Assembly: GCA_038373885.1 (NCBI GenBank)
Contig: JAWZYV010013556.1
Coordinates: forward strand, 186,001 to 250,000
DNA: 64,000 nucleotides
Reading direction: 5' to 3'
DNA from: Cheiracanthium punctorium
Taxonomy: Eukaryota; Arthropoda; Arachnida; Araneae; Cheiracanthiidae
Of this stretch, positions 12,070 to 22,539 are shown one piece after another. How positions within the stretch are numbered: the first letter of the stretch is position 1; every line of letters starts with the position of its first letter. Below the pieces are notes generated by a model. That model made no database searches. It worked only from the letters and a program-made list of their open reading frames with translations, and had not been told where the DNA came from. Made by a program: the position numbers and the translations under genes.

Positions 12070-12290
12070 ATTGCTTGGATATTCTAGATATGATATAGAT
12101 ATCCATTTATGGGCTATTTCATATCACTCCAATATTCTGTATGTGATATAGATATCCATTAATGAGCTATTTTAGATCACTTGGATATTCCAGATAGGAA
12201 ATATATATATCCATTTCTGGGCTTTTTCAGAAATCTTGGATATTTTGTCTTCTTATTAATATCTATGCTACTTGGATATAGATCTCTTAC
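12070..12290. repeat. Degenerate ~57-bp tandem repeat
   Basis: About three units carry 'TTGGATATTC...GATATAGATATCCATT...GGGCTATTT'. Similar GATATCC/ATCCAT words are scattered at 9,720-10,010 in the same host element. Origin unknown. Confidence 0.5.
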
Positions 12291-12837
12291 AGACTTCCTG
12301 AATGTTATAGACGTTATCTAATCCTTACAGAGATCACAACTCAAATCTGTTATAGAGGTCCATGTTATGTTATCTGGAGGATCTGAAACTTCTAATAGAT
12401 ATACCCATTATCCAACTGTGACGATTTATAGATGACCAATAGATAACTTGTGCTGTTCGGGTAACCGTAACATTGAACGCCACTTTGTTTCCGTTCACAT
12501 AATCTCGAGCCCGTACCTCTGAATAACTATCTCTGAAATTTCAACTCGATCAGTTGAACAGATTGATCTATATATCGACAATTTTTTTAATGCTCACCCT
12601 GTATACTAAGATATGACGCAAGCCTAATTTACATGGTGAATAATTAAAAAAGTGTAGATTTTTCTGTAATAGAAATAAAAATAAACTGATGATCTGTTTT
12701 GATACCCCCAACAATACTTACATTATGTATGAAATTGGTACATAAAGGAAAACTTTGTTTCTTAATATGTTCAGGCGAAATACGAATCTAGACATTTTGT
12801 CCGGTAGTGTTCAAATTTAGCAAAGAACTAGGCATTG

Positions 12838-12935
12838 TAGCTGGGGACTGGTGGCTTCTAGGCTAAGGACTTGGCCTTCCCCACGCCAATCGCCTAAGCG
12901 TAAACCGTAGGTTCGATTCCCACTCAATCACTTAG
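12838..12935 (+). repeat. tRNA-derived SINE head
   Basis: A B-box GGTTCGATTCC lies at 12,910-12,920 and an A-box-like TGGCTTCTAGGCTAAGG near 12,850. The length and spacing suit a tRNA-like unit, but the arms do not fold into a functional tRNA that I can support. Confidence 0.5.
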
Positions 12936-13059
12936 ATGTTTAAATTACCTTTCTCTATTCTAGTAAAACCTGTATCTGTGTTGTCTACTTTATTCTGCGA
13001 GGATTTATATAAATGTTCTATATACAATATATCCCACCGAAAATAAATGCTCCAAATAC

Positions 13060-13330
13060 AATATATCCCACCAGTGTCCGAGCACATAGCGCTCTGAACT
13101 GAGAGACAGAAGGTGCGTGGTTCAAACCCAGGTCGCCTCCTTGGAACTAAGCGTTCGGAGTTTTCCCGTATTTTCTCCGAAACTTAGGGTAAATACGGGT
13201 TAGGACCCTTTAGAAAGACCCTCACGGATGGCACCTCACGTATTAGACCCCCGATTCTTCATCCGTAGTGTGGATAATTGGCCGTAATCCCACAAATAAA
13301 CAATTCAATTACAACAACAACGACGAAGTG
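13060..13330 (+). repeat. tRNA-derived SINE
   Basis: The B-box GGTTCAAACCC is at 13,119-13,129, with A-box-like TAGCGCTCTGA ~30 bp upstream. The body contains 'AAATACGGGTTAGGACC' and the tail ends in (CAA)n at 13,309-13,323. The body recurs at 63,920-64,000, which supports a dispersed family. It would be a pol III-transcribed, LINE-dependent non-autonomous retroposon. Confidence 0.65.
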
Positions 13331-13989
13331 TAGTTTAAAGAAATAATTCAGAAACTACTTACCAACTTATGAATTCGTCTATCTAACTTCTTTCTTTTAA
13401 TGTATGCCAATGGATGCGTGTCCGATGCGCTAAACAATTTTTAAAAATCTCGCATTTTATAAACGACTGAATGAGTTTGTGATGAAATACTTACTAATAT
13501 TTCAAAAACGAAACCTGTTATCCACGCGAACTTCAGCCGGTGATTCTGATATGCTAACAATGCAATGATAACAGTTTCAGTTCGGACTTTCATTGAGAAT
13601 GGGAACAATAGATGTTGCTTTATTTCAGTATCAAATATCAGTCTAAAATGCATTTTTATATCAATTACTTAAGATTTGCTGTTTTTAATGCTGCACAAGG
13701 TCCAAGCCTGTTTTGGTTCATTTGTAAATCATGGATTAAAACTTAATGAAACTTTTATTAGGAGTTGGGCGCTATTTCGCTCAATCGCAGTTTTTTTGTC
13801 TACGCGATCTTGCAGACAACTTTTATAGATATGAATTGTCACGGTGAAGATCTTTTCAAATGTGTTTGCCCGTAGCGTGGAGGTGGGGCGTTGGCGTTAA
13901 TCACAAGGTTTGAAGTTTTGATAATTGATCGTTAAATTTGGTGCGAAACGCGACATTTTACTATAAATATATTACGAGTTAAGTTAGAA
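13331..13989. other. No feature seen
   Basis: No gene or repeat recognised; the short minus-strand frame at 13,441-13,653 has no domain or splice support. Confidence 0.4.
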
Positions 13990-14530
13990 AACGCCAGCCG
14001 AATATTGCAAAACAGTTTTAGTAGGCGATTTTAATATAGAGTTCTATTTCGAAGAAGTGTTTTATGGAACAGAGATGGCAAACACGGTACACTCATAGAT
14101 TATGACACACTTTCCAAATAGTATTTATAAAGGAGAAGTATAAGTTGACTATGCCTGACGAAAATTGTTAAAAAGTTTAGGTAAGCAATTTTAATATACA
14201 TTTCAAACCCGAAGAAGTGTTTTATGGAACAAGGAAGGTAAACACGGCACACTCAAGGATTATGACGCCCATTCCTTACAGTATTTAAAATGGTAGAGGA
14301 AAGTTGGAATTGGAGGCTGTAAAACAGTTTTGGTAGGCGATATAGATTTCACTTCCAAATATGTGTTTTATGAATCAAGAAAGACAAACACGGTACATTC
14401 ATTTATTATGATGTCCATTCCAAACGGTGAAGTATAGTTGGAATATGCCTGGCGAAGATTGTAAAGCTATTTCACTAGGCTATTTTAAAATAGATTTCGA
14501 TTTAAAAGATGTGTTTTATGGTACAAGAAA
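13990..14530. repeat. ~150-bp tandem array, four diverged units
   Basis: 'GTGTTTTATGG' or a close variant recurs at 14,057, 14,217, 14,363 and 14,511, giving spacings of 160, 146 and 148 bp. Each unit also has 'AACACGG(T/C)ACA(C/T)TCA' and a downstream 'CTTTCCAA'-type block. The array is related to R2, because the reverse complement contains the 'GGAAAGTGT...CATAAT' module. A fifth diverged piece lies at 20,130-20,195. Confidence 0.7.
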
Positions 14531-15484
14531 GAGTTGATTGCTATTTTAACGCCCCCCACTCTGTCCAACCTAAAATGTCACCGCATTTTGGGGAGCTTTG
14601 CACTCGTGGGTCTCTAGGAGTTATGCCCACATTTCAATGCTCCCAAAAGAACTAGTTTAAAACTAAAGTGAATAAATTAGCGAAAAGAGCACCAGTCAAG
14701 GAATTTGAAGACACCTAATTATTAAAACTACATTCATTGGCAACCTAAAATAAATAAATAAATAGCGGAAGGCTGGACTTACATGTTGTTCCAAATCGCC
14801 ATTTTAACTCTAAATTACGGCCTGGTATCTTAATAGTGACTGCAATATAATGGCACGGTACCGGATTAGTGCCTATTTACAGTAATGCTGTCATAATTAA
14901 AATACGAGCCAGTGGCGGATTTGGGGTAGGGGGCTTATTCATCAACCCCCACCCCCACCCCGCAAAAGAAAAACTTTCCTTATGGGTAACATTTTAAAAG
15001 ATAAAACATAAATGAAAGATAAAAACAGCAAAATCCGTTGTCAATCGTTTGCAAATTATGTGCGCCTGTCATTAGTGATCATAATTGTGTGCAGTTTTCA
15101 TAAACTGCAATTTTCTTACAAATTTGCAGCCATTTAAGATTTTTTTATAAGACAGGCGGTAACACATTTCAGAACCAACATAAAATCATTTATAAACAGT
15201 TTAATTTCAATATTTCAAGAGTCAGAGATTTTATAAATGAGCTATAGTACTTTACAGTTAGTATATATATATATATATATGTATGTATTAATGACTATGT
15301 CATTTTATCTCTCACACCCCCCCCTTTCTTGAAAGTTGTCCGAAAAATGTGCCCCCCCAAAAAAGCGACATAATTTTACATATATTTACATACTATTACT
15401 TCACAAAAGCTTTAATCTATTGTTACAATATTCCGTAAGCTGTGAATAGGCATCCCATGTATTTATCTATAAATAGGTTACATT
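14531..15484. other. Non-coding, with C/G runs and a (TA)n tract
   Basis: 'CAGTGGCGGATTTGGGG' at about 14,912 resembles a hAT-type end but has no partner that I can find. (TA)n lies at about 15,259-15,282. C-runs are at 14,945-14,962 and 15,316-15,358. Confidence 0.35.
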
Positions 15485-15632
15485 TAAGGCAGTACCCAGG
15501 GGGGTGGTCCTGACTCTCGCCGAAATTTCAGTTTTTGCAAACAATGTAATAATGATGAAGTCTTTTCGTGGAAAATCCTACCTTTTTCACCGTTTGGACC
15601 CTCCCGAAATTTTTTTTCTGGGTACGTCCCTG
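15485..15632. mobile_element. hAT-like MITE, 148 bp
   Basis: Ends TAAGGCAGTACCC and GGGTACGTCCCTG are inverted repeats. Flanks GTTACATT (15,477-15,484) and GTTACAAT (15,633-15,640) are a 7/8 target duplication. Confidence 0.65.
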
Positions 15633-15795
15633 GTTACAATCATAAAATTTCAACAAAAATTTCAACATAGCGAAATACACGAAAGATAAGATAAAATGCC
15701 ATACTCGATTAATAACGTTTTAATATGGCAATAATGAAAATAAAAAATTAGGGGGTTCAAGGGTCCCCCCTGACAAGGCTCGAATAGCCGAGTTT

Positions 15796-18103
15796 ATATA
15801 TCTTCTTATAAATAAAAATGAAATTCTGTTTGTTTGTTCGTTTGTTTGTTTATTTGTTTGTTTGTGGATTTGATTCGTATACAAATCCACAAAAATGAAC
15901 CAATCGGCCTGAAATTTAGCACAGATATGTAAAATAATATAGAATAAATCATAGTCCACTTTAAAACTTTGAAAGTCCACCCGTTCCCGGAATTTAAGAG
16001 ATTTTTTATGCTCTTCACGCAAAAATCTTTCCGTAATTGTAACCCCTGTAGTGAAAAAAGTGTGAAATAAGGATCGTGGATGCCATGTGTGGTGATTTTG
16101 CAGAATAAAATGTTTTAAATTCTCAAAGTAAAAATAAAAGAATAATAATGATTTTTTTTTTGTTAGTTTATATTCGTAAGGTTATTTTTTTTTTAATTAT
16201 AATATCGTGTGCATGGAAAATCAGAGCAGGAATGTAATGCTTTACACGCAAAACAATAAGAATTGAAGATTTCCGAGGCTAATAGGTAAATAATTTTAGT
16301 TTGGCGAAAAAATAAAATGGCTCAAATGCCGATTTTGTGAAAGTGAGTTCTAGCGGTTTGCACAGTTTTCGGCTTGGCGCAATTTATTGAGAGCTTAAGG
16401 AAATAGATTTTTGAAAACAAGTGCAAAGGTTTTATTAGAATACAGCGTTAAATTTTAATGATCCGTGAAGAAATAATGCAGTTATTAAGGGATTTCAAGC
16501 GATCTAACTTCAGAATTCTCGCCAATTGAGTACATTGATTTAAGTTGGGGGAATTCCGCCAAATTTCAGAAAATTGAAATCTTCTCATTTAGTACATCGG
16601 AGTAACGATGAATAAAAATAATTATAGTTGATAATTTAAAAAAAATCGGCTGTATTAAGAGATTCCAATTTTCAAATAAATGCGTGCTACTCTTTGGCGG
16701 TCGAACCATTTCCCATATTGATTGCTGCTAAGTCAATGCTTCGAATGATTCCCTGAAAAAACTCTTGCAAAATGGCGTATGTTGGCACTTTGGCGAGGCT
16801 TAGATTTGAAACTGGATTTTATTTGAGACTGGTATATATAATAACACTGGTTATAGATAAAAATGAATGTTGGTATGTGTTTATGAGGTTGAAAAACTCC
16901 AGCACCGTTGAGCACCGTTGCACGATGAAATTTGGTTCACCTAAGTCTTTTATGATGGAGAAGGTTTTTATGCTATCCGTTTTCCTTAACTTGCCACTTG
17001 ATGCCGCAGCACAACGTTGAATTCTATTCCGTTTAGCCGTTTGCTATGCGAATATCGTCCAACCGATTTCGATGAAATTTGGTACACGCGAATATTAGAA
17101 CAAGGAGAATATTTTTCACTATCCATTTTGCTGTAACTTGCCGCTAAATGGCGCTGCAAAGCATCAACTTCTATACCGTTCGACCGTCGGCATAAAATTT
17201 TTTATACTTACACATTTGAGCACGAAGAATATATTCTAACTGCGTTCCTTTTGATGTTACTCACCACTAGATGACACTGCAATGCATTATTATTTTAACT
17301 CGCCACTAGATGACGCTGCAGCAGGCCAAATTCTTGACCATTCAAACGGTCGCTATGAAAATCAGTATACATAGCTATTTGAACAATGAGAATATTTTGG
17401 CGTCATCCATTTTGCTATAACTCGCCACTTGACGGCGCTGTAGCAAATCATTACTTTAATTAACTACTAGATGGCCCTGCAGTGTATCCCTTCTTGACTG
17501 TGCAAATGATCGTTATGAAAATTGGTAAACATAGATAGTTGAACACGGTCGCAATGAAAATCAGTATACATAGCTATTTGAACAATGAGAATATTTTGGC
17601 GTTATCCATTTGCTATAACTCGCCACTTGACGGCGCTGTAGCAAATCATTATTTTATTGAAGCACTAGATGGCCCTGCAGTGTATCACTTTTTGACTGTG
17701 CAAATGATCGCTATGAAAATAGGTATACATAGATATTTGAATACGGGGAAGAGTTTGGCGCTATTCATTTTCCTATAACTTGCCACTAGATGTCGCGCCA
17801 ACACATGAACTTCAGGACTGTCCAGCCGATAGTCATGAAAATTCGTATACATCGATATCTGAATGCGAAAAATATTTTCGCCGTATCCGATTTGCTAAAA
17901 CTCGCCACTAGATTGCGCTACGCCACATGGCCTTCTGCACCGTACAAACGATTGCCTTGCAATTCGGTATGCATGATTATTGGACGCAATATAACGCGAT
18001 ATCCACTTTGCTATATCTGTTTATTACAATGAATAGTAATCACCACAAATAGTAATATCAAAATTCCATTCATTCCCGTGCGAAGAACGGGTACTTCAGC
18101 TAG
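15796..18103 (-). repeat. R1 family, copy A (full length)
   Basis: Reverse complement of the unit at 29,396-31,737. On its own strand it begins CTAGCTGAAGTACCCG, then CGTTCTTCGCACGGG, and ends with (CAAA)n followed by 'TTTCATTTTTATTTATAAG'. The first half is a chain of diverged ~120-150-bp units built on a 'CATCTAGTGGCGAGTTA' module and an 'AAATTTCATG...ATCGG' module. The second half is a unique body. Short open frames follow the repeat and are not genes. The simple-repeat tail suggests retroposition, but no reverse transcriptase is present. The family name is unknown to me. Confidence 0.75.
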
Positions 18104-18826
18104 TATACATATATAAATCAAAATCTTACAGGAAGTAATAACAAATAAAGTTGCACTATTGTTACACATAACATTAGGGTAACATTTTGTTTATTATAAA
18201 TTTTCTTTAGATCAAAAGAATTTTTGTTAGCTATTCTGAAAAGAAATTCCTATATCTACCTGCTGTATACTACATGACTTAAATTTTACAGAGGAAAACA
18301 CTTTTATATACTAAAACATACTATCAGAGTAATATATATTTAAAAAAGTGAAACTTAATATTTACCTGTTATTTTCCCAACTCTTTAACAGAAAATCTAA
18401 GGGCTTCGAAATGTATTATGAACCAACAAGATATCATCATTGAAACAGTGTTGTTTTATATAAATAACTGTTCCAAATGATGACCTCTGATTAGTCGTCT
18501 GAAATTATTTCGACTAGGTCTATAGTCATCTAAAGCTGTCCGCCACAGAAAAATAAATAACCGGCTGTGATAACACACACGACGGCTGAAGTATCCGCAT
18601 GTTCAGAGGATTGGCACCTCGCAGAAATTGGCACCTCGCAGAGGATTGGCACCTCGCAAAAGAAGCGCATCGATGTCTTTCGTTAACGGGATAGAAACAG
18701 CGAAAATAATCAGCAGTCAATTTTTAAAAAAGGCAGTAGTGAAGAGTTCCGCCAATACATAGTACTAAAATGTCCAGAACTTATGTAGAAGGTCGGTCAG
18801 TATAAGTTCAGCAGGAATGAAGGATG
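18104..18826. other. Non-coding; short 17-18-bp triplication
   Basis: Mostly featureless. At about 18,607-18,660 'TTGGCACCTCGCA' occurs three times in tandem. Confidence 0.5.
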
Positions 18827-18834
18827 CCAGCGAG

Positions 18835-18974
18835 CAGGCGCGTAGCCAGGAAAATATTTCGGGGGGGGGATATGAACGTATATGTGTATAAATAGACGGA
18901 GTTTCATCACTAATCCAAAAATTTCGGGGGGGGGGATATATCCCGATATCCCCCCCCCCCTGGCTACGCCCCTG
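18835..18974. mobile_element. hAT-like MITE, 140 bp, exact 8-bp duplication
   Basis: Ends CAGGCGCGTAGCCAGG and CCTGGCTACGCCCCTG, each followed inward by G or C runs of about 9-12. It is flanked by CCAGCGAG at 18,827-18,834 and 18,975-18,982, an exact 8-bp target duplication. Confidence 0.85.
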
Positions 18975-18982
18975 CCAGCGAG

Positions 18983-19719
18983 TATTATTTGCAGCATTAA
19001 ACGGAAGTCAAATTCAATGGAAGAATGATCAGGAGGTTAGCGAGAAAGTTAAAGTTGGCATATTTAAAGAACGCCCAAACGAGAGCCAATAATATATTCA
19101 TTATTAAAGACGCCGAAAAACCGTAGAATATTCCTAGTCAACAGAGAGAATGGGAAGACATAACAAAGCGCTCGGCACCAAATTATTGAGGATAAAAGCA
19201 GCCAAAATTACAGTAAATCCGTGTGATAGAAAATTATTTCGGCTGTATTTTTAACTGATGTGAGGCCATGACCATATTTGGTAATGAAAGGAATAAAGTG
19301 ATGTACGCGTATAGAAAGACATAAAGCATAGATGCGTATAAATAAAATGCAAATGTTCTGCATGAGAAACAGATGTTTCTTAACAGCTAGGAAAGCTAAA
19401 GAAATGTAACGGACTTATTATTGACATGGAACAAAGAACGATAGAATAATTTAAGCACCCAGGCTACGTCCCTGCATAGGAAAAAGTCATGAATTTTGTT
19501 TTCAGGAAAGATTCAACAAACTATAAAAAAATTAATATAAAGTATACAGATTTTACGAATAATTCTGTACATAGACGCCTAATACAGCGGATGGGGGTAG
19601 GGGGTTCACTGTAGGTGTAGTGAATATTTTTATACCATATTGAACTTGTTTGAACTATTTTAGTTTTAGTACTAAAATATGAAAGTCCAATATGAACTAA
19701 TTCACCACCCGCCACGTCC

Positions 19720-19750
<31 letters not shown>

Positions 19751-19760
19751 TGAACGCCTA
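18983..19760. other. Non-coding; (AAT)n at ~19,721-19,750
   Basis: No gene recognised. A lone hAT-type end (GGCTACGTCCCTG) lies at about 19,462-19,474 without a partner. An (AAT)n microsatellite sits at about 19,721-19,750. Confidence 0.4.
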
Positions 19761-20120
19761 TCAGAGTTTGATTAAGCCAACGTGCGGCCTCGCGCCGACA
19801 TCTGATATAGGTCCCATTTATTTAAATGAAATAACGAAATTTTATGCTAACACTACGAAATATTTACTGGCCCATTACCTCTAAAAAGTGCTGGACCGGT
19901 ACATTTTAAACAGTACCATGCCGTTAACTATGCTGTGCCTGTTTTAGACACATGGGCGCGACAGGCATTTCGCCATTACTGGCAATGTACTGGCGCATAT
20001 GCATTTTTCAGGCATTGGTATTCCAGTGACTTTAAACTGACGGCAATGTACTGTGCTCCCGGCATACGGCACTTTGCCAGCACGGCGGGTGCCTTGCCGT
20101 CATATTATGGGCAGTAGTGT
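19761..20120. repeat. GC-richer block with GGCAATGTACTG-type words
   Basis: 'TGGCAATGTACTGG' and 'CGGCAATGTACTGTG', with several GGCAT/TGCC words, recur in both orientations at 19,970-20,100. A related word cluster is at 14,850-14,890. It looks like a decayed element. The open frame of 60 codons across it is not conserved. Confidence 0.35.
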
Positions 20121-20164
20121 GCTTGCTTGGAAGATGCGTTTAATGGAACAAGGAAGAAAAAGTA

Positions 20165-20320
20165 CTGCACACTTTTGAATAATAATACCCTTTCCAACTT
20201 AATAAGGAGGAAAAACAGGGACGACACAGAAATTATGATACTCTTTTAATATACAGCACTTTAGTGCGTATTTAAAATCTGAGAGTGTTTCAGATTTTCT
20301 TCTTCCTTTTTTACTGTTTC
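20165..20320 (-). repeat. R2 fragment, inverted
   Basis: The reverse complement begins 'GAAAATCTGAAACACTCTCA', continues 'TAAATACGCACTAAAGTGC' and runs to 'TTAAGTTGGAAAGGGTA', matching R2 at 20,876 and 35,222. Confidence 0.7.
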
Positions 20321-20454
20321 TTTAAATACAAGAATTTTCCTCGTGATAAATTTTCAAATGATTAAGTTGTTCATAAGAAAGCATAATCATTAAAAACAAA
20401 GTATATATAATCCCAAAATATTTCCATTATAGTTTTAATGGTTTGAAACATACT

Positions 20455-21380
20455 AGCCGCCTCCAGCGACCAGTTAGTTCGCCATCTTAATAAATCTTGT
20501 TCGGAGAGAATCCTGTTTCTCCCCGGCTTCCTTGGCACTGAAATCTCTCAAATTCTGAATGGAATTTAAAATTAAGATGGTTACAAACAGGGGCGGCCCT
20601 ATGGCGAGTGGCGCCACCTTCTAACGTAAAAAAGACGCCTCCTTTTATGCTCTACTTAGTTTTTGAGTTTGCAATGGCGCCCCTTCGAAGCCGGCGCCCC
20701 AATGCGGTGCTTACCTTGCTTATCGTGTCGGGCCAACCCTGGTTACAAAATAAGATGGTTTAATGATAAAACCGACAAAAAGGTACACATTATTTTCGTT
20801 AATATTAATTTTGAAGAGCTTCTTGATATATTGGAAGTTATCAAAAATCGGAAAGAAAAAAAAAGTAAGTAAATCTCAAACACTTTCAGATTTTAAATAC
20901 GCATTAAAATGCTATATATTAAAAGCGTATCATAGTACATGCCTCTTCCTTTTTTTCTTTCCTTATTCCATTAAGTTGGAAAGTGTATCAGCATTCATGA
21001 GTGTGATTAAACAAAATTAAAATTGATACTTCTAACATCCTTTTTTGGATGTAATACAATAGAAATGAAATGGAGAAAAAGATACGCAGAAAAATGCACA
21101 ATTCGAACTGAATGAAAGTTTCAAAAACTTATTTTTTATTTGTTTGTGTAACATGTATTTCGTATCTGTGTGCTTGACCCGAAACCAGCTTATAAATCCA
21201 AGTTAGAATCTAAAACATAGGTGTATTCTTTATACAAGCATAGCAGACGATAAAATGAATTTATTTATTAAAAACTGTGCATTCTATAAGTTTGCGCCAT
21301 CGGTCGACTGCTATGTAAGATAAAAACTCAATTGTATTCTTTTTTTATAAAAGATATATTTTTTGTATATTATGGGAACA
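20455..21380 (+). repeat. R2 composite repeat, copy 1
   Basis: Colinear with 49,905-50,805. It starts 'TAGCCGCCTCC', then 'GTTCGCCATCTTAATAAATC', carries a hAT MITE, then the R2 core ('CACTTTCAGATTTTAAATACG' to 'AGCAGACGAT') and ends near 'TTTTTTGTATATTAT'. No open frame is conserved. Confidence 0.75.
20588..20741. mobile_element. hAT-like MITE inside R2 copy 1
   Basis: Ends CAGGGGCGGCCCTA and TCGGGCCAACCCTG. It is flanked by GTTACAAA at 20,580-20,587 and 20,742-20,749, an exact 8-bp duplication. Confidence 0.85.
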
Positions 21381-22539
21381 TGCGGAATTACTTGATTTTC
21401 AAAAAACTAATTAGCAATTCACAAGGCTAAAGTGAGGAATTTAGCTTACACTAAAATGTTTGAGATGGTATATATTCAAAATTTCAGGAGCTATGACTTA
21501 TTTCTGACATTTTTAGGAGTTACTATGATGAAATCATCGATTATTAGTTCATATTTGCTAAATGTCTTATTATATTTTGTTGTGCTCAATTAAAATATAT
21601 TATATACCTTAACTAGTAGTGTAAGCGCAAATAATATATCGTTGTGAAGCTATTTATAGTCTATGATTTAATTATGATTTTTCATTCTTATTAGTTTATG
21701 CAGCGAAAAAGCATTATTTATGTGATGATCTAATACATTTCTTTTAGCCAATTCTTGTTTTCCCCAACAGCAGAATTTTCTGACTAAATGACCATGAGAA
21801 ACATGTGAATGTTTACAAAATATTTTCATTCCGACTTCGATGATTGGGAAAAAATACGCATATCCGTACTTCCGTGATCGCTTTAAACTGCTAACTTATT
21901 CCTTTACTTTGAATTCTGTGTAAATAAGCATTCTAGGGGAAATTTCTCGTTCCGCTTTCTAATATGTTATTTTGTAAGTCTTCTAACTTTTCACTTTTAG
22001 TATCTTATTTTATAACCTGTACAATAAGTATAAAACGATTACTTTCACAATGTTGTGTATGTATTAAAAAGTTTTTTAAAAGTTTTTTCATTAAAAATTT
22101 CATAAAAATTTCATAAAATATATTTTGTTTTACTCAACAAAAATTGTAGACAGTTCTAGAAGATGGATGTTTGAACATTTTGTTGGTTTTATTAATTATG
22201 TAAAATTGAATTGCAAACCGGGTTATTAATTTCTGTGTTCCATTGAAACATTTCTTTCCAGCATCTGTCTGTTCTTGTTTTTATAGGAGACAAGTGCCTC
22301 ATTTTCCATTAAAAATTAAAAATTGAGACTTTTAATTAAGTATTTATTTTTTCTTAATAAAAATATACTAGATTTTTTAATTTCTCTGAAAATAAATTTT
22401 TTTTGCCTCGTTAGATCACATAAAAATACTGCTCAATTTTACAAAATAGTATTTTTAAGAAAAAATTGGCTTAAACTGCATTTACAGATAAGCGGTTCTT
22501 TTGCCTTGTGTTTCATGAAAGATAAGAATTTCTGATCAC
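21381..22539. other. No feature seen
   Basis: Very AT-rich with short frames only; the 70-codon frame at 22,323 is A/T-rich and has no domain. Confidence 0.4.

Larger units (their letters stand above)
8922..12601 (+). mobile_element. Mariner-like element 2, TA-flanked, interior replaced by nested insertions
   Basis: Left end TA|CAGGGTGGCC at 8,922 and right end ...CACCCTG|TA at 12,601. The two ends match as inverted repeats of about 145 bp (for example CGATATAT, 'GATAGTTATTCA', 'CAAAGTGGC'). A possible transposase N-terminus starts at 9,387 (M-D-V-Q-Q-R-K-F) but meets a stop 15 codons on. From about 9,720 to 12,450 the interior is foreign: a hAT-like MITE, a tRNA-like fragment and short AT-rich repeats. 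The 3.7-kb span is far longer than a mariner, as expected from nesting. Confidence 0.65.

Noticed and set aside
12838..13140. tRNA genes
   Set aside because: B boxes are present, but the cloverleaf arms and acceptor stem do not pair well and SINE-like bodies follow.
14912..15360. hAT element between CAGTGGCGGATTTGGGG and the C-run near 15,350
   Set aside because: The right end does not complement the left and no 8-bp duplication was found.
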